Shown here piece by piece: positions 1 through 7,570 of a stretch of 39,397 nt of DNA (its first letter is position 1; every line of letters begins with the position of its first letter). A program made the position numbers and the translations under genes. The notes under the pieces were generated by a model. The model ran no database searches, was not told where the DNA came from, and saw only the letters and a list, made by a program, of their open reading frames with translations. The stretch is from a virus. The stretch is from the IMG/VR virus record IMGVR_UViG_3300020601_000026, positions 1 through 39,397 of that record, one strand, 5' to 3'.

Positions 1-1947
1 GATATCGTTACGGGTTGGAATACTCGTCTATTCGATATTCCTTATCTTGTCAATCGTATCGCTCGTATCATGGGTGATGACATGGTCAAAAAGCTATCGC
101 CTTGGGGTGTAGTTCAGTACCGTAAGATTGCGGTCAAGGGTAAGGAACTCGATACATACGAAATGTATGGTATCTCTCAACTTGACTACTATGACCTGTT
201 TCAAAAGTTTGGTTATTCGTATGGCGCACAGGAATCATACAAGCTTGACCATATCGCTCATGTTGTACTAGGCGAGCGTAAGTTGTCCTACGAGGAACAC
301 AGTTCGCTTCATGCCTTGTACAAACACGACTTTCAAAAGTTCATTGATTATAACATCAAGGACGTAGAGTTGGTTGACCGTCTTGAGGACAAGATGGGTC
401 TGATTACTCTCGCACTTACTATGGCCTACAAGGCTGGTGTCAACTATCAGGATACTTTTGGAACAACTATGATTTGGGATACGATCATCTATCGTGATCT
501 TGCAGCTAAGAACATTGTTCCACCTCCATCAACCGACAAGTTCAAAGCTGACTATCCAGGTGGTTACGTGAAGGAACCTCAAGTAGGTCTTCACGAGTGG
601 GTTTGTTCATTCGATCTAAACTCGCTGTATCCCAACATCATTGTTCAATGGAACATGAGTCCAGAGACAATCATCGAGGGTATGACTGAACCGGACATTA
701 ATCCGGACACGTGCCTTGATGGCGCAAGCAATCCTAACTCCAATATGGCTCTAGCCGCAAACGGAGTTTACTTCTCTAAGGAACGTCAAGGTATCATTCC
801 TGCCATCATTGTTCAGTACTACGATGAGCGTAGGCTCGTCAAGAACAAAATGCTCGAGGCAAAACAATTACTTGAGCAGGCTGATAAGTCTGATAAGCAA
901 AGGATCTATGAGATCGAACGTGACATCAGTCATTACGAAAACCAACAAATGTCAATCAAGATTCTTATGAACTCTCTGTATGGCGCACTTGGTAATCGTT
1001 ACTTCCGTTACTTCGATCTCCGTGTTGCTGAAGCAATCACGCTGTCAGGTCAACTTGCAGTTCGTTGGGCAGAGAAAACGGTTAACCTCCGTATGAACCA
1101 ACTACTTAAGACTGACAACTTTGATTATGTTATCGCTATTGATACTGATTCGTTGTACATCAACTTTGGTCCGATGGTCAATAAGTTTGAGCCTAAGGAT
1201 CCCGTTGCGTTTCTTGATGAGGTATGTAAGGGTGAGTTCGAAAAAGTACTTGCAGAATCGTATGATGGTCTGTTCAAACAGTTCGCGTGTTACACTAATC
1301 GTATGGAGATGGGTCGTGAGGTAATCGCTGACCGTGGCATATGGACCGCTAAGAAACGTTACATTCTAAACGTACACAACAACGAAGGTGTTCAATACGC
1401 TGAACCTAAGCTCAAGATCATGGGCATCGAGGCAATCAAGTCATCAACACCATCCGCTTGTCGTGAAGCACTCAAGGAATTGTTCAAGGTTATCGTAAGT
1501 GGTTCTGAAACAAAAACTCAACACGCCATTCAGTCGTTCAAGGAATACTTCTCAACCCTTAAGCCTGAGGAGGTATCATTTCCACGCGGTGTATCCGATA
1601 TCGCAAAGTGGAAGGACAGTAAAACCATCTATAAGAAAGGCTGTCCAATCCATGTTCGTGGCGCATTGTTATATAATATGGCAGTCAAGGACAAGGGTCT
1701 TGACAAGAAGTACACCATGATTCAAAACGGAGAGAAGATTAAGTTCTGCTATATGAAGGTACCTAATCCTATCAGAGAAAACGTAATCTCTTTCCCAGAC
1801 TATCTGCCTGCCGAGTTACAACTTGAAAAGTACATTGACTACGATAAGCAGTTCGAAAAAACATTCTTGGATCCAATCATTCCAATTCTTGATGCGGTTG
1901 GCTGGAATCCCGAGGATACACAAACACTAGAAGACTTTTTTGCATAG
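1..1947 (+). CDS. 43: Family B DNA polymerase, T4 gp43-like (5' end missing)
   Basis: Replicative DNA polymerase with 3'-5' proofreading. The reading frame is open from base 1, so the gene starts upstream and the N-terminal part with the Exo I motif is outside the window. Visible motifs in order: Exo II (TGWNTRLFDIPYL, residues 4-16 of the fragment), Exo III (YNIKDVELVDRL), Pol motif A (SFDLNSLYPNII), motif B (KILMNSLYGALGN) and motif C (IDTDSLYIN, with the two catalytic aspartates). These match phage T4 gp43 and the family B signature. All three polymerase motifs are intact, so the enzyme should be active. The next gene follows after 9 bases, with AGGAG before its ATG. Identification is secure; only the missing N-terminus limits it. 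Confidence 0.97.
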   Translation, partial: DIVTGWNTRLFDIPYLVNRIARIMGDDMVKKLSPWGVVQYRKIAVKGKELDTYEMYGISQLDYYDLFQKFGYSYGAQESYKLDHIAHVVLGERKLSYEEHSSLHALYKHDFQKFIDYNIKDVELVDRLEDKMGLITLALTMAYKAGVNYQDTFGTTMIWDTIIYRDLAAKNIVPPPSTDKFKADYPGGYVKEPQVGLHEWVCSFDLNSLYPNIIVQWNMSPETIIEGMTEPDINPDTCLDGASNPNSNMALAANGVYFSKERQGIIPAIIVQYYDERRLVKNKMLEAKQLLEQADKSDKQRIYEIERDISHYENQQMSIKILMNSLYGALGNRYFRYFDLRVAEAITLSGQLAVRWAEKTVNLRMNQLLKTDNFDYVIAIDTDSLYINFGPMVNKFEPKDPVAFLDEVCKGEFEKVLAESYDGLFKQFACYTNRMEMGREVIADRGIWTAKKRYILNVHNNEGVQYAEPKLKIMGIEAIKSSTPSACREALKELFKVIVSGSETKTQHAIQSFKEYFSTLKPEEVSFPRGVSDIAKWKDSKTIYKKGCPIHVRGALLYNMAVKDKGLDKKYTMIQNGEKIKFCYMKVPNPIRENVISFPDYLPAELQLEKYIDYDKQFEKTFLDPIIPILDAVGWNPEDTQTLEDFFA

Positions 1948-1956
1948 GAGAATATT

Positions 1957-2379
1957 ATGAGCAAAGATTGGGTAAAAGATATCAATGAAATGCACGCTAA
2001 GTATGGCGTTCATAAGTGGATGCAAGCACAGATGCAATCCGACGTGGATTGGAAGGTTCTTGATGAGTTCCTTAAGTTCCGTCTAAAGTTTCTTGATGAA
2101 GAATTGAACGAAACGAAAAAAGCAGTCGTTGAGCGAGATCCTGAAGAGATCGTTGACGGTTTAATTGATCTATGCGTTGTTGCGATTGGTACACTGGATG
2201 CTTTTGGCGTGGATGCGCATAAGGCATGGGATGAGGTTCACCGAGCCAACATGGCAAAAGAACCAGGTGTTAAAGAAAGCCGTCCTAATCCATTGGGTCT
2301 ACCTGACTTAATCAAACCTGAAGGATGGACTGCTCCAAGTCATGAGGACAATCATGGAAATCTCGCTAACGCTGTTTAA
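1957..2379 (+). CDS. MazG-like nucleotide pyrophosphohydrolase
   Basis: A 140-residue all-alpha NTP pyrophosphatase candidate (MazG/HisE/dUTPase superfamily). The metal-binding helices are visible as EELNE near residue 48 and EIVDGLIDLCVVA near 65-77, giving the ExxE...ExxD pattern of the fold. The C-terminal phrase HRANMAKEP followed by KPEGWTAPS is also typical of phage MazG/PRA-PH-like proteins. The family removes the terminal diphosphate from (d)NTPs. Its place between the polymerase and other nucleotide-pool enzymes suggests trimming of the dNTP pool. In T4 a dCTPase (gp56) does this when cytosine is replaced; that role here is inference. AGGAG sits 7 bases before the ATG. Confidence 0.8.
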   Translation: MSKDWVKDINEMHAKYGVHKWMQAQMQSDVDWKVLDEFLKFRLKFLDEELNETKKAVVERDPEEIVDGLIDLCVVAIGTLDAFGVDAHKAWDEVHRANMAKEPGVKESRPNPLGLPDLIKPEGWTAPSHEDNHGNLANAV

Positions 2380-3283
2380 CAGCATATTCGATAACAAGAC
2401 GGATAAACGTATGGACCTCAGCTCGTGGGAAGAGTTTGAGAATCTTTTGTACGGGTTATCCGCAATTGAAAGAGAAGGCAAGAAAGATGCGCAACTTATA
2501 TCACCTGCTACTTATGTGGTTGACTCAACTAGGGCCAACGCGAATGTTGTTGATTGGGGAGGTTGGGCTGCTGTTGATGTTGATGACCACAATTTTAATG
2601 GGCAGCTAAAGGATGAGCTATTTAGTAGGTTTGGTAGTCATTACTACATTTGCTATAGTACTGCAAGCAGTAAAGACGATTTCCCAAAGTTTCGGCTCGT
2701 CTTCCCACTTACAACTAAGGTTGAACAATCTAGAATCAAACACTTTTGGTTTGCCCTCAACGAAGAGCTCGGACGCATCGGAGATGGGCAGACTAAGGAC
2801 TTATCTAGAATGTATTACATCCCTGCAAGCTATGCTGGCGCTAACAACTTTATCTTTACTAATGTTGCTGGTAGTTGGATTAATCCTATGGAACTTATGA
2901 ATAAGCATCCTATGGTTGAGAAACAAGGTAAGACGTTTCTTGATAGACTACCTGAGTCAATCCAAAAGGAAGTCATTAATCACCGCAAATCAAAGATGGA
3001 GAACACTAGCATAACATGGCAGAGTTACAATGACTGTCCGTTCGTTAACAAAAAACTCGTTGACGATTATAAGGCAATCAATGGAACTGGTTGGTATCAT
3101 ACGATGTATCGTTTAATGGTATCAATCGCCGCAAACGCAGTTCGCCGTGAGTATCCTATCACGGCTCATGAGGTAGCAGTACTCTGTCGAGAGCTTGACG
3201 CAGAGACAGGTCATTGGTACCAAGGTCGTTCTTTCGAGGTCGAAGCGGATCGTGCTATCGAATTTGTCTATAAAAATATGTAA
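2354..3283 (+). CDS. Primase-polymerase-like (AEP-type) replication protein
   Basis: About 309 residues. The N-terminal half has AAVDVDD (an acidic DxD-like pair), then KFRLVFPLT, then DLSRMYYIPASY, an order that recalls archaeo-eukaryotic primase/BT4734-like domains of phage replication proteins. The C-terminal part (GWYHTMYRLMVSIAANAVRR...) resembles a PriCT-type helical domain. I infer a priming or replication role; no helicase Walker motif is present. ATG 2354 is chosen because GAGGA lies 5 bases upstream; an in-frame ATG at 2342 is possible. The gene overlaps the MazG-like gene by 26 bases. T4 uses the unrelated DnaG-type primase gp61, so this would be an additional or replacement enzyme. 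The family call is moderate. Confidence 0.5.
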   Translation: MEISLTLFNSIFDNKTDKRMDLSSWEEFENLLYGLSAIEREGKKDAQLISPATYVVDSTRANANVVDWGGWAAVDVDDHNFNGQLKDELFSRFGSHYYICYSTASSKDDFPKFRLVFPLTTKVEQSRIKHFWFALNEELGRIGDGQTKDLSRMYYIPASYAGANNFIFTNVAGSWINPMELMNKHPMVEKQGKTFLDRLPESIQKEVINHRKSKMENTSITWQSYNDCPFVNKKLVDDYKAINGTGWYHTMYRLMVSIAANAVRREYPITAHEVAVLCRELDAETGHWYQGRSFEVEADRAIEFVYKNM

Positions 3284-3302
3284 AAAATATGCATATTGGC
3301 TA

Positions 3303-3331
3303 TTTACATTCCCTTCAAACTATAGTATAAT
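3303..3331 (+). promoter_or_regulatory. Sigma70/early-type promoter
   Basis: TTTACA (3303-3308), 17-bp spacer, TATAAT (3326-3331). A palindromic ATATGCATAT within an A-rich tract (3287-3296) lies just upstream and may act as an UP element. The leader contains ATGGAAGGAG, shared with three other promoters in the window. It drives the gene at 3363. Confidence 0.85.
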
Positions 3332-3362
3332 AGTAGCTATCAGATGGAAGGAGAACTAACTG

Positions 3363-3911
3363 ATGGCTTATTATGACAAGGTGAATACCGATATCAAATT
3401 AAAACTTTATGTTGAACTTATACTCGAAAATCATCCAAACTTTGCTGAAGGGACCCCGTTCCGTGAAGCATTAATTCAAAAACCACAAGTCTTTAATATT
3501 GAACATCTTATTGAGGATATGATGGCCATCAGCTCAGGCGGCCAATACAATTTCATTGATGGAATACACGAAGACTTTGATGATGGTTCAGAATGCAAGA
3601 CTGGTACACTTCACCTTAATGGTCTTTCGTCAGCAGAAATCACAAATGTTAAATCTCAGAACGGTGTACTTAAGAAAGGTGCTGTTCGCTGTGTTGTACT
3701 TAATCCTCGTTTGGAAAAATTACATTTTGTCTTTATCCCTAAAAAGGCACTACTTGACTTGATGACTACTAAAAAAGGTACCATTAAGAAATCAAAATCA
3801 GCTTGGTTAAAATACACTGATAAGAAAGATTCTTTTGATCGTTGCTTTGAGAAATACGGTATCACTGAGTTTGATACATTCAAAGAACTTGCTATGGAGA
3901 AAAACCGCTAA
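3363..3911 (+). CDS. Hypothetical protein, possible PD-(D/E)xK-type fold
   Basis: A 182-residue protein I do not recognise. It is soluble, with no signal peptide or membrane segment. Residues 66-80 read DGIHEDFDDGSECKT; the D...ExK arrangement followed by a beta-like stretch (GAVRCVVLNP) resembles the active site of restriction-endonuclease-fold proteins, but this is only a motif-level hint. The C-terminus is lysine-rich. It is first in the transcript from the promoter at 3303; AAGGAG lies 9 bases before the ATG. Its stop codon overlaps the start of the DUF5664 gene (TAATG), so it is probably co-translated with the nucleotide-metabolism genes. Confidence 0.75.
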   Translation: MAYYDKVNTDIKLKLYVELILENHPNFAEGTPFREALIQKPQVFNIEHLIEDMMAISSGGQYNFIDGIHEDFDDGSECKTGTLHLNGLSSAEITNVKSQNGVLKKGAVRCVVLNPRLEKLHFVFIPKKALLDLMTTKKGTIKKSKSAWLKYTDKKDSFDRCFEKYGITEFDTFKELAMEKNR

Positions 3912-4228
3912 TGAAATACGACGAAGGTAAACCAAAGATCCATCTAGTACCACCCGAGGCAATCATCGAGGCTGCACGGGTTTTTGGCTTTGGTGCAGAA
4001 AAGTATGGTGAGAATAACTGGCGCAAAGACATACATAAGTTCCCTGTCTCGCGACACTATTCATCCATTCAACGCCACTTGATGGCTTATATGATGGGAG
4101 AGAATGATGATCCTGAAAGCGGTCTTCCACATCTGTCTCACGCCTTGACTCAAATGATGATTCTTATCATGACGACTCAAGAAGGTGATCCCGAAACAAC
4201 TGATGACCGTTTTAAGGAGAGTGAATAA
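3911..4228 (+). CDS. dATP/dGTP diphosphohydrolase-like protein (DUF5664)
   Basis: 105 residues matching the phage family annotated as dATP/dGTP diphosphohydrolase, N-terminal (DUF5664). Signature pieces: YDEGKPKIHLVPPEA at the start, FGAEKYGENNW, SRHYSSIQRHLMAYMMGEND and DPESGLPHLSHA. The conserved H/E/D residues fit an all-alpha NTP pyrophosphohydrolase. Such enzymes alter the dNTP pool. Relatives occur in 2-aminoadenine (Z-genome) phages, but no PurZ-like gene is present here, so a Z genome should not be inferred. It overlaps both neighbours by one to four bases, indicating translational coupling with the gene at 4228. Confidence 0.8.
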   Translation: MKYDEGKPKIHLVPPEAIIEAARVFGFGAEKYGENNWRKDIHKFPVSRHYSSIQRHLMAYMMGENDDPESGLPHLSHALTQMMILIMTTQEGDPETTDDRFKESE

Positions 4229-4890
4229 TGATCTTACCTACCGTAAAGGATATTCGTCAATTCTTTATTGATGAACTTAATGATGAAGCGTATACTATCG
4301 ACAAGACAGGTCAAAAAACCATTGAAATGCTTGGCGCAAGTTTCCTTGCTACTGAACCTGCTATCTTTGGTAAACCAGTGCAAAGTTATATTGATGCTGA
4401 GTTGGATTGGTACGAATCTCAATCCACCAACATTTTTGATATACATGGTGATGATAAGGAACCACCTGCAGCATGGAAGTATGCGGCCAACCAACACGGA
4501 GAAATCAATTCAAACTATGGGCATTTGATTTTCTCTGAAAAGTATAATCGTCAATACGATTCAGTGCTAGGCGAGTTGTCGGACAGTCCTGATGGCCGTC
4601 GTGCTACTATGATCTACAACAGACCGTCAATCTGGGCTGAATACAATGAGAACGGAAAGTCAGACTTTATCTGCACCAACGCTGTTACTTATTATATTCG
4701 CAATGATGAACTGCAGGCTGTTGTTCAAATGAGATCCAATGATGTTGTCTTTGGATACAAAAACGATTATGCATGGCAACAACACGTACTTGAAATGTTG
4801 GCCGATGACCTTGAGATAGCTCCAGGCTTTATTACATGGCAGGTTCAAAACCTTCATGTGTATGAACGCCACTTTGATCTGGTAAAATGA
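4228..4890 (+). CDS. Thymidylate synthase-family protein, probable dCMP (hydroxy)methylase
   Basis: A 220-residue member of the thymidylate synthase/dCMP hydroxymethylase family. The catalytic Cys is C149, exactly 20 residues before R169 of the RSND motif (same spacing as C146-R166 in E. coli ThyA). The motif QNLHVYERHFDL near the C-terminus matches the nucleotide-binding DxHxYxxH region. At the position of ThyA Asn177, which selects dUMP, this protein has Asp180 (GYKND). Asp there is known in dCMP hydroxymethylase (T4 gp42 Asp179). A complete ThyX at 14415 can make dTMP, so a distinct role is likely. I infer 5-hydroxymethyl- or methyl-dCMP synthesis. Asn179 next to Asp180 leaves some alignment doubt. 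It overlaps the upstream gene and is followed at once by dCMP deaminase. Confidence 0.8.
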   Translation: MILPTVKDIRQFFIDELNDEAYTIDKTGQKTIEMLGASFLATEPAIFGKPVQSYIDAELDWYESQSTNIFDIHGDDKEPPAAWKYAANQHGEINSNYGHLIFSEKYNRQYDSVLGELSDSPDGRRATMIYNRPSIWAEYNENGKSDFICTNAVTYYIRNDELQAVVQMRSNDVVFGYKNDYAWQQHVLEMLADDLEIAPGFITWQVQNLHVYERHFDLVK

Positions 4891-4891
4891 G

Positions 4892-5353
4892 ATGAGTGCT
4901 GATTGGGATAGAAGATACCTAGCACTGGCTAAAGAGATATCTAGTTGGTCAAAGGATCCGTCAAGAAAGATTGGCGCAGTCGCGGTTGGAACTAAAGGTC
5001 AAGTTTTGGCTCAAGGCTACAATGGATTCCCTCGTGGAATCGCAGACAGTCGTGATCGTTATAACGATCGCCCTGTCAAGTATAAGTATGTTGTTCATGC
5101 TGAGATGAACTGCATATATAATGCTACTTATAATGGTGTATCGCTTGACGGTTCAATTATGTACGTATGGGGATTACCTATGTGTTCTGATTGCGCCAAA
5201 GGTGTTATACAAGTTGGAGTGAAACACGTCCTCTGGGGTACGGATATGCTTATCCCAAAAACCTGGGTGGACTCTTTGGAAGATACTACAGATATGTTTA
5301 GAGAGGCTGGTGTGAAAATTACTTGTTTACATTCGCCAGGATCTGTGGTATAA
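4892..5353 (+). CDS. cd: Deoxycytidylate deaminase
   Basis: 153 residues. The zinc-dependent deaminase signature is complete: HAE at residues 69-71 (His ligand and catalytic Glu) and PMCSDC at 96-101 (Cys98 and Cys101 ligands). N-terminal KDPSRKIGAVAV and GYNGFPRG match dCMP deaminases such as T4 Cd. The enzyme converts dCMP to dUMP for thymidylate synthesis and, in T4, balances dCMP between dTMP and hydroxymethyl-dCMP. It begins one base after the stop of the TS-family gene, without a strong Shine-Dalgarno, so translation is probably coupled. The next promoter is buried in its 3' end, and the TATAAT box supplies its TAA stop codon. Confidence 0.92.
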   Translation: MSADWDRRYLALAKEISSWSKDPSRKIGAVAVGTKGQVLAQGYNGFPRGIADSRDRYNDRPVKYKYVVHAEMNCIYNATYNGVSLDGSIMYVWGLPMCSDCAKGVIQVGVKHVLWGTDMLIPKTWVDSLEDTTDMFREAGVKITCLHSPGSVV

Positions 5354-5354
5354 T
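5326..5354 (+). promoter_or_regulatory. Sigma70/early-type promoter inside the dCMP deaminase 3' end
   Basis: TTTACA (5326-5331), 17-bp spacer ending TGTGG, TATAAT (5349-5354). The TGG before the -10 box forms an extended -10. Expected transcription start is about 5361, only about 3 bases before the ATG at 5364, so the mRNA would be essentially leaderless. Confidence 0.8.
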
Positions 5355-5363
5355 AACTATGTT

Positions 5364-5834
5364 ATGGAAAATTGTACTGACGTAATATTCATTGGCATGC
5401 AGCCATCAAAAGCGCGGTTTCGTAAGAACTGCGCTATTGACCGTTTTAGTATATGGATGGAGAAACTAGGTATCAACTGTGTTACCTTTCAGAACGCAAT
5501 CACTGATGTGGATCTTCCGCAAAAGGTAACATCAGCTGATTTCCAAATGCTATATAGATGTGTACAAGGATACAACAAAGTTGTTGCCCTTGGCGCACTG
5601 TCATCGCAGATACTAAAAACGATGGGTATACCACACTTTCGTATGCCACATCCGTCGCCTAGAAATCGTTTGCTGAACGATAAGGCATATGAAGAAATGA
5701 TGTTAATTGAACTCAGGAGTTATATTGATGGTGAACCTAGTGATTCCGGCAGCTGGAGCAGCTACGAGGCTGCGTCCACTTTCGACAAATACCTCAAAGG
5801 TAATGGTTCGAGTCAACGGCAAGCCATGCCTTGA
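5364..5834 (+). CDS. Uracil-DNA glycosylase superfamily-like protein
   Basis: 156 residues. Residues 7-15 (VIFIGMQPS) resemble the UDG-fold motif 'GxNPS', and residues 74-102 run VVALGALSSQILKTMG then HPSPRNR, similar to the C-terminal DNA-intercalation HPSP motif of UDG families 4-6. The known catalytic Asp/Asn is not obvious, since residue 13 is Gln, so it may bind or process another base or be a non-catalytic relative. It sits inside the candidate base-modification cluster. No Shine-Dalgarno precedes the ATG, and the promoter is only about 10 bases away. The last 36 codons overlap the next gene in another frame, so the tail is probably not conserved. Confidence 0.65.
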   Translation: MENCTDVIFIGMQPSKARFRKNCAIDRFSIWMEKLGINCVTFQNAITDVDLPQKVTSADFQMLYRCVQGYNKVVALGALSSQILKTMGIPHFRMPHPSPRNRLLNDKAYEEMMLIELRSYIDGEPSDSGSWSSYEAASTFDKYLKGNGSSQRQAMP

Positions 5835-7206
5835 CTATATAATCGAACACGCAAACAAGATGGCTGATATCGATGAGATCGTTGTTGTTGACGGTCAGTT
5901 TAATGATATTCGTGAGTACTGCTCTCGTCGTCATCCAAAAGTTAAAGTGGTGAATCAACCCTCTTTGGATGGACCTCGTGATGCCATATCCATCGGTATG
6001 AATGCACTTAAGGATCCTAATAAACCCGTTGTTGTTTGGTTAGGCGATGCAATCATTCTTGATGAATCCATGAATCTTGGCGAGGACTTCTTACTATGTA
6101 AAGAGGTAAAGAACCATTCTGACTGGTGTATGTGGGACGGTAGTACGTTCTATAATAAACCTACGCAGAACGTCACGGATGGTGTGGCACTGGTTGGCCT
6201 ATATTCGTTTAAGAATGGTTCACATGCTCAGATGGCCTTTTCGTCAACTGATGAATATGATATCTCTCATGCCTTGACCTTGTACGGTAAGTTTGACAAA
6301 GTACTTACAGATAAGTGGTACGACATTGGTGATCTACCAACGTATTACCAAACGTGTGCATCTCTTCTTGATATGAAATCGCGTGAGTTCAATCGTATGA
6401 TATACGACCACGATCTAGGTACACTGACAAAGACTCCTGACTATCATAACAAAGAATCAGTACTTACGTTAACGTGTGAGCGGTTATGGTACAATGGATT
6501 ATCCTTTGAGCAAAAGTGTTTCGTACCACGAGTGTTTAACGATGGTCAGAATATCGTTATGTCATTTGAGTCAGGTACGTTGCTTTCTGATTTAATGTTG
6601 TACGAGAATCTTAGTGAATCCGCATGGGAATATATCGTTGATAAGTTGTTTCGTATTAAGCTAAACTATTTTAGCACACGCTGTTCGGATCGAAACTTCA
6701 CTGATAAGTTTGCTGAGCAAGCAGACAAAATCTGGTTGGATAAGACCAATAAAAGACTTAAGAACACTGACCTGCCACCTAAACTTCAGAGCAAGATTAG
6801 TTCAATGGCATGGCGTGTCTGCAGGAATACATATCCTATTGAGTGTATGCACGGAGATCTTCATTTCGGCAATGTACTATACAATCAGCAAACGGATCAA
6901 ATGAAACTAATTGATCCTCGTGGCCGTTATGGTAACGAAATTGGTACTGAAGGTGATAATCTATACGACTGGGCTAAACTTGCTCACGATCTATATCATG
7001 GGTACAACGCAATGGTCGCTGATGTAAAACATAACGAGTTAGTAAAGCGAATCTTCGTTCAGAAACTCCATGAATACAATCTTCCTGTTGATGATATCAT
7101 TAATGGTGGTTTGGTACTACTAGCAACGTGCATCCCACTTCATTATGATGACAGTGAGAGACAACAAAGGTTTCTTAACTACGTAAAGGAATATAATTAT
7201 GACTGA
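5728..7206 (+). CDS. Fused sugar-type nucleotidyltransferase and APH/choline-kinase-like kinase
   Basis: 492 residues, two domains. Residues 1 to about 230 form a nucleotidyltransferase: PAAGAATRLRPLS is the GxGxRxxP NTP-binding loop, VVVWLGDAI the metal/substrate strand, and KWYDIGDLPTYYQT the typical C-terminal motif. Residues from about 240 form a small-molecule kinase: CMHGDLHFGNVLY (HGDxHxxN catalytic loop) and LIDPRGRYG (the DxD/DFG-like metal site). Such pairs phosphorylate and NTP-activate sugars, choline-like or polyol compounds. With the HAD phosphatase next door this looks like synthesis of an activated group donor. ATG 5728 is chosen for the CAGGAG 9 bases upstream; TTG 5707 is a less likely start. 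The substrate is unknown. Confidence 0.85.
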   Translation: MVNLVIPAAGAATRLRPLSTNTSKVMVRVNGKPCLDYIIEHANKMADIDEIVVVDGQFNDIREYCSRRHPKVKVVNQPSLDGPRDAISIGMNALKDPNKPVVVWLGDAIILDESMNLGEDFLLCKEVKNHSDWCMWDGSTFYNKPTQNVTDGVALVGLYSFKNGSHAQMAFSSTDEYDISHALTLYGKFDKVLTDKWYDIGDLPTYYQTCASLLDMKSREFNRMIYDHDLGTLTKTPDYHNKESVLTLTCERLWYNGLSFEQKCFVPRVFNDGQNIVMSFESGTLLSDLMLYENLSESAWEYIVDKLFRIKLNYFSTRCSDRNFTDKFAEQADKIWLDKTNKRLKNTDLPPKLQSKISSMAWRVCRNTYPIECMHGDLHFGNVLYNQQTDQMKLIDPRGRYGNEIGTEGDNLYDWAKLAHDLYHGYNAMVADVKHNELVKRIFVQKLHEYNLPVDDIINGGLVLLATCIPLHYDDSERQQRFLNYVKEYNYD

Positions 7207-7570
7207 TACAATTGTTTTTGATCTTGATGATACGATCTGCTATCCTAACTTAGACCAACCTGACACAAAGCAGCGGTATGGTAATGCACAGCCAAACGGT
7301 CGTGTGATATCCATCATGCAAAGGTTAAAGGCAAAGGGATACCACATCATCATCCACAGCGCACGAAGAATGGTCACACATAATGGTGATATAGATAAAA
7401 TTGAGAACGATGTTGGTCAAGTAACTAAGGATTGGCTAAAGTTCTACGGTGTACCATACGATGATCTAATCTTTGGTAAACCATACGCCTCAACGTACTA
7501 TGTTGACGATAAGGCAATGAACCTAAAGCAACTATATGAATGGGTAAGCGATGAAGATAGCAATAGGTAA
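7199..7570 (+). CDS. HAD-superfamily phosphatase, capsule-biosynthesis type
   Basis: 123 residues. Motif I is FDLDDTICYP (residues 7-16, nucleophile Asp and acid/base Asp), motif II is IIHSARR near residue 54, and YYVDDKAMN near residue 101 is motif IV. There is no large cap domain, so substrates are probably small phosphates. Similar short HAD proteins occur next to nucleotidyltransferases in capsule and LPS loci, where they remove a phosphate during NDP-sugar synthesis. It overlaps the upstream kinase/nucleotidyltransferase by 8 bases and the next gene by 20, indicating a coupled pathway. AAGGA lies about 7 bases before the ATG. Substrate not inferable. Confidence 0.85.
   Translation: MTDTIVFDLDDTICYPNLDQPDTKQRYGNAQPNGRVISIMQRLKAKGYHIIIHSARRMVTHNGDIDKIENDVGQVTKDWLKFYGVPYDDLIFGKPYASTYYVDDKAMNLKQLYEWVSDEDSNR

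Noticed and set aside
1121-1720. Extra + strand frames within the polymerase gene
   Set aside because: They lie wholly inside the polymerase reading frame, have no ribosome-binding site and encode no known motif.
3911-4228. Z-genome (2-aminoadenine) biosynthesis
   Set aside because: The DUF5664 protein resembles enzymes of Z-genome phages, but no PurZ-like or DatZ-like gene is in the window, and the polymerase is T4 gp43-like.
4228-4890. Ordinary thymidylate synthase (ThyA)
   Set aside because: Asp at the Asn177 position and a separate complete ThyX make a plain dTMP role less likely; not fully excluded.
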